Positions 63,425 to 64,000 of a stretch of 64,000 bases of DNA are shown piece after piece. Origin of the DNA: Sphingomonas sp. LM7 (GTDB lineage Bacteria > Pseudomonadota > Alphaproteobacteria > Sphingomonadales > Sphingomonadaceae); contig NZ_CP019511.1 of NCBI RefSeq assembly GCF_002002925.1, positions 3,131,001 to 3,195,000 on the forward strand, read 5' to 3'. The notes under the pieces are model-generated. The model searched no databases. It had not been told where the DNA came from and was given only the letters and a program-made list of their open reading frames with translations. Within the stretch, counting starts at the first letter, position 1. Each line of letters begins with the position of its first letter. Position numbers and translations under genes: made by a program.

Positions 63425-64000
63425 ATGGACGCTTTTCCCCTGCCTCGCCACGCGGTGCCCACGCCAGCGCTGCTGCTCGATCGCGCCGCGCTGATGCGCA
63501 ACATCGCAGCGATGGCTGCCTTTGCCGAAGCGCAGGGTGTCGAATTGCGTCCGCACGCCAAGACGCACAAGTCCGCCGAGATCGCGCGGCGGCAGATCGC
63601 GGCGGGTGCGGTGGGGATATGCTGCGCCAAGCTGGCCGAGGCCGAGGCACTGGCCGAAGGCGGCGTCGGCGACATCCACCTTACTTCGTCGGTAGTAGCC
63701 CCGGGCGCGATCCACCGGCTGGCGGGCCTGAACCGGCGGATCGCGCTGTCGACGGTGGTGGATCATCCCGACAACGCCCGCGCACTGGGGGCGGGCATAG
63801 ACGGCCTCACCGTGTTCATCGATGTCGACCCGGGTAGCCATCGCACCGGCGTGACCTCCGCCGCGGCGGCGGTCGAACTCGCCCAGGTCATCGCGGCAAC
63901 GGGCACGCTCAAGCTGGGCGGGGTACAATTCTATTGCGGCTCGCACCAGCACATCCAGAGCCTCGCCGAGCGCCGCGCCGCGATCGTCGAGCGCACCGAT
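63425..64000 (+). CDS. D-threonine aldolase/3-hydroxyaspartate aldolase-like PLP enzyme (5' part)
   Basis: The first 192 codons of a fold-type III PLP enzyme, cut by the window edge. VPTPALLLDRAALMRNIAAM is the family start, LRPHAKTHKSAEIARRQIAA contains the PLP lysine, and CCAKLAEAEALAEGGVGDIH and VFIDVDPGSHRTGV follow. These match the D-TA/DSD1 family that cleaves D-threonine or D-3-hydroxyaspartate to glycine or glyoxylate derivatives. It is divergent from the aminopeptidase gene. Which substrate it uses cannot be told from this part. Confidence 0.85.
   Translation, partial: MDAFPLPRHAVPTPALLLDRAALMRNIAAMAAFAEAQGVELRPHAKTHKSAEIARRQIAAGAVGICCAKLAEAEALAEGGVGDIHLTSSVVAPGAIHRLAGLNRRIALSTVVDHPDNARALGAGIDGLTVFIDVDPGSHRTGVTSAAAAVELAQVIAATGTLKLGGVQFYCGSHQHIQSLAERRAAIVERTD

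Overview
The window is high-GC DNA (roughly two thirds G+C by eye) from an alphaproteobacterium, most probably Sphingomonas or a close relative. Support comes from the circularly permuted two-piece tmRNA gene, a MipZ division-site ATPase, an ALAS-type HemA, BtaA/BtaB betaine-lipid enzymes, and the order rimP-nusA-ylxR-infB-rbfA-truB-rpsO-pnp. Almost all of it is ordinary chromosomal backbone with dense, often overlapping genes (ATGA or TGATG junctions). I see no integrase, transposase, prophage head or tail module, or CRISPR array.

Layout. 0-5.5 kb: two hotdog thioesterases, two paralogous PQQ-type sugar dehydrogenase lipoproteins and a secreted S9 peptidase. 5.6-16.7 kb: the translation and RNA cluster, interrupted by a third hotdog protein and a thymidine kinase; truB carries a 93-bp palindromic repeat in frame. 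16.8-22.3 kb: DUF2971, a hemerythrin-like protein, permuted tmRNA (minus strand), an Rrf2 regulator, mscL, lemA, two TPM-domain proteins and a Nudix hydrolase. 22.3-28.2 kb: folK, agmatine-to-putrescine genes aguA-aguB, an M28 peptidase and a CE15-like esterase. 28.3-30.7 kb: a cassette of three tail-collar paralogues, a GNAT enzyme and a small convergent gene with a 16-codon leader ORF. 30.8-35.2 kb: rpsD, chorismate mutase, and rpiB-glyA-nrdR-trmJ (C1, deoxynucleotide control and tRNA modification). 35.3-39.5 kb: two small lipoproteins, a membrane LytTR regulator and btaA-btaB. 39.6-49.5 kb: hemA with a palindromic Fnr-like site, murI, plsY, dprA, a DUF4403 protein and topA. 49.5-54.1 kb: panC, mipZ coupled to a membrane J-domain gene, phosphomannomutase, a consensus Fnr box and an exonuclease. 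54.2-59.7 kb: DUF1440 and TraB/GumN proteins, then a formaldehyde-detoxification operon adhC-purU-fghA with a flavin reductase. 59.9-64 kb: a beta-helix secreted protein, tRNA-Thr(GGT), two tail-to-tail micro-ORFs, aminopeptidase P, and the start of a D-threonine aldolase-like gene that runs off the end.

Most notable: the in-frame palindromic element in truB, the tail-collar cassette without a phage, two Fnr/FixK-like palindromes (hemA and 53.07 kb), the permuted tmRNA with its readable tag, and a 39-codon membrane ORF overlapping the aminopeptidase P stop codon. All calls are by eye; no database search or folding was run.
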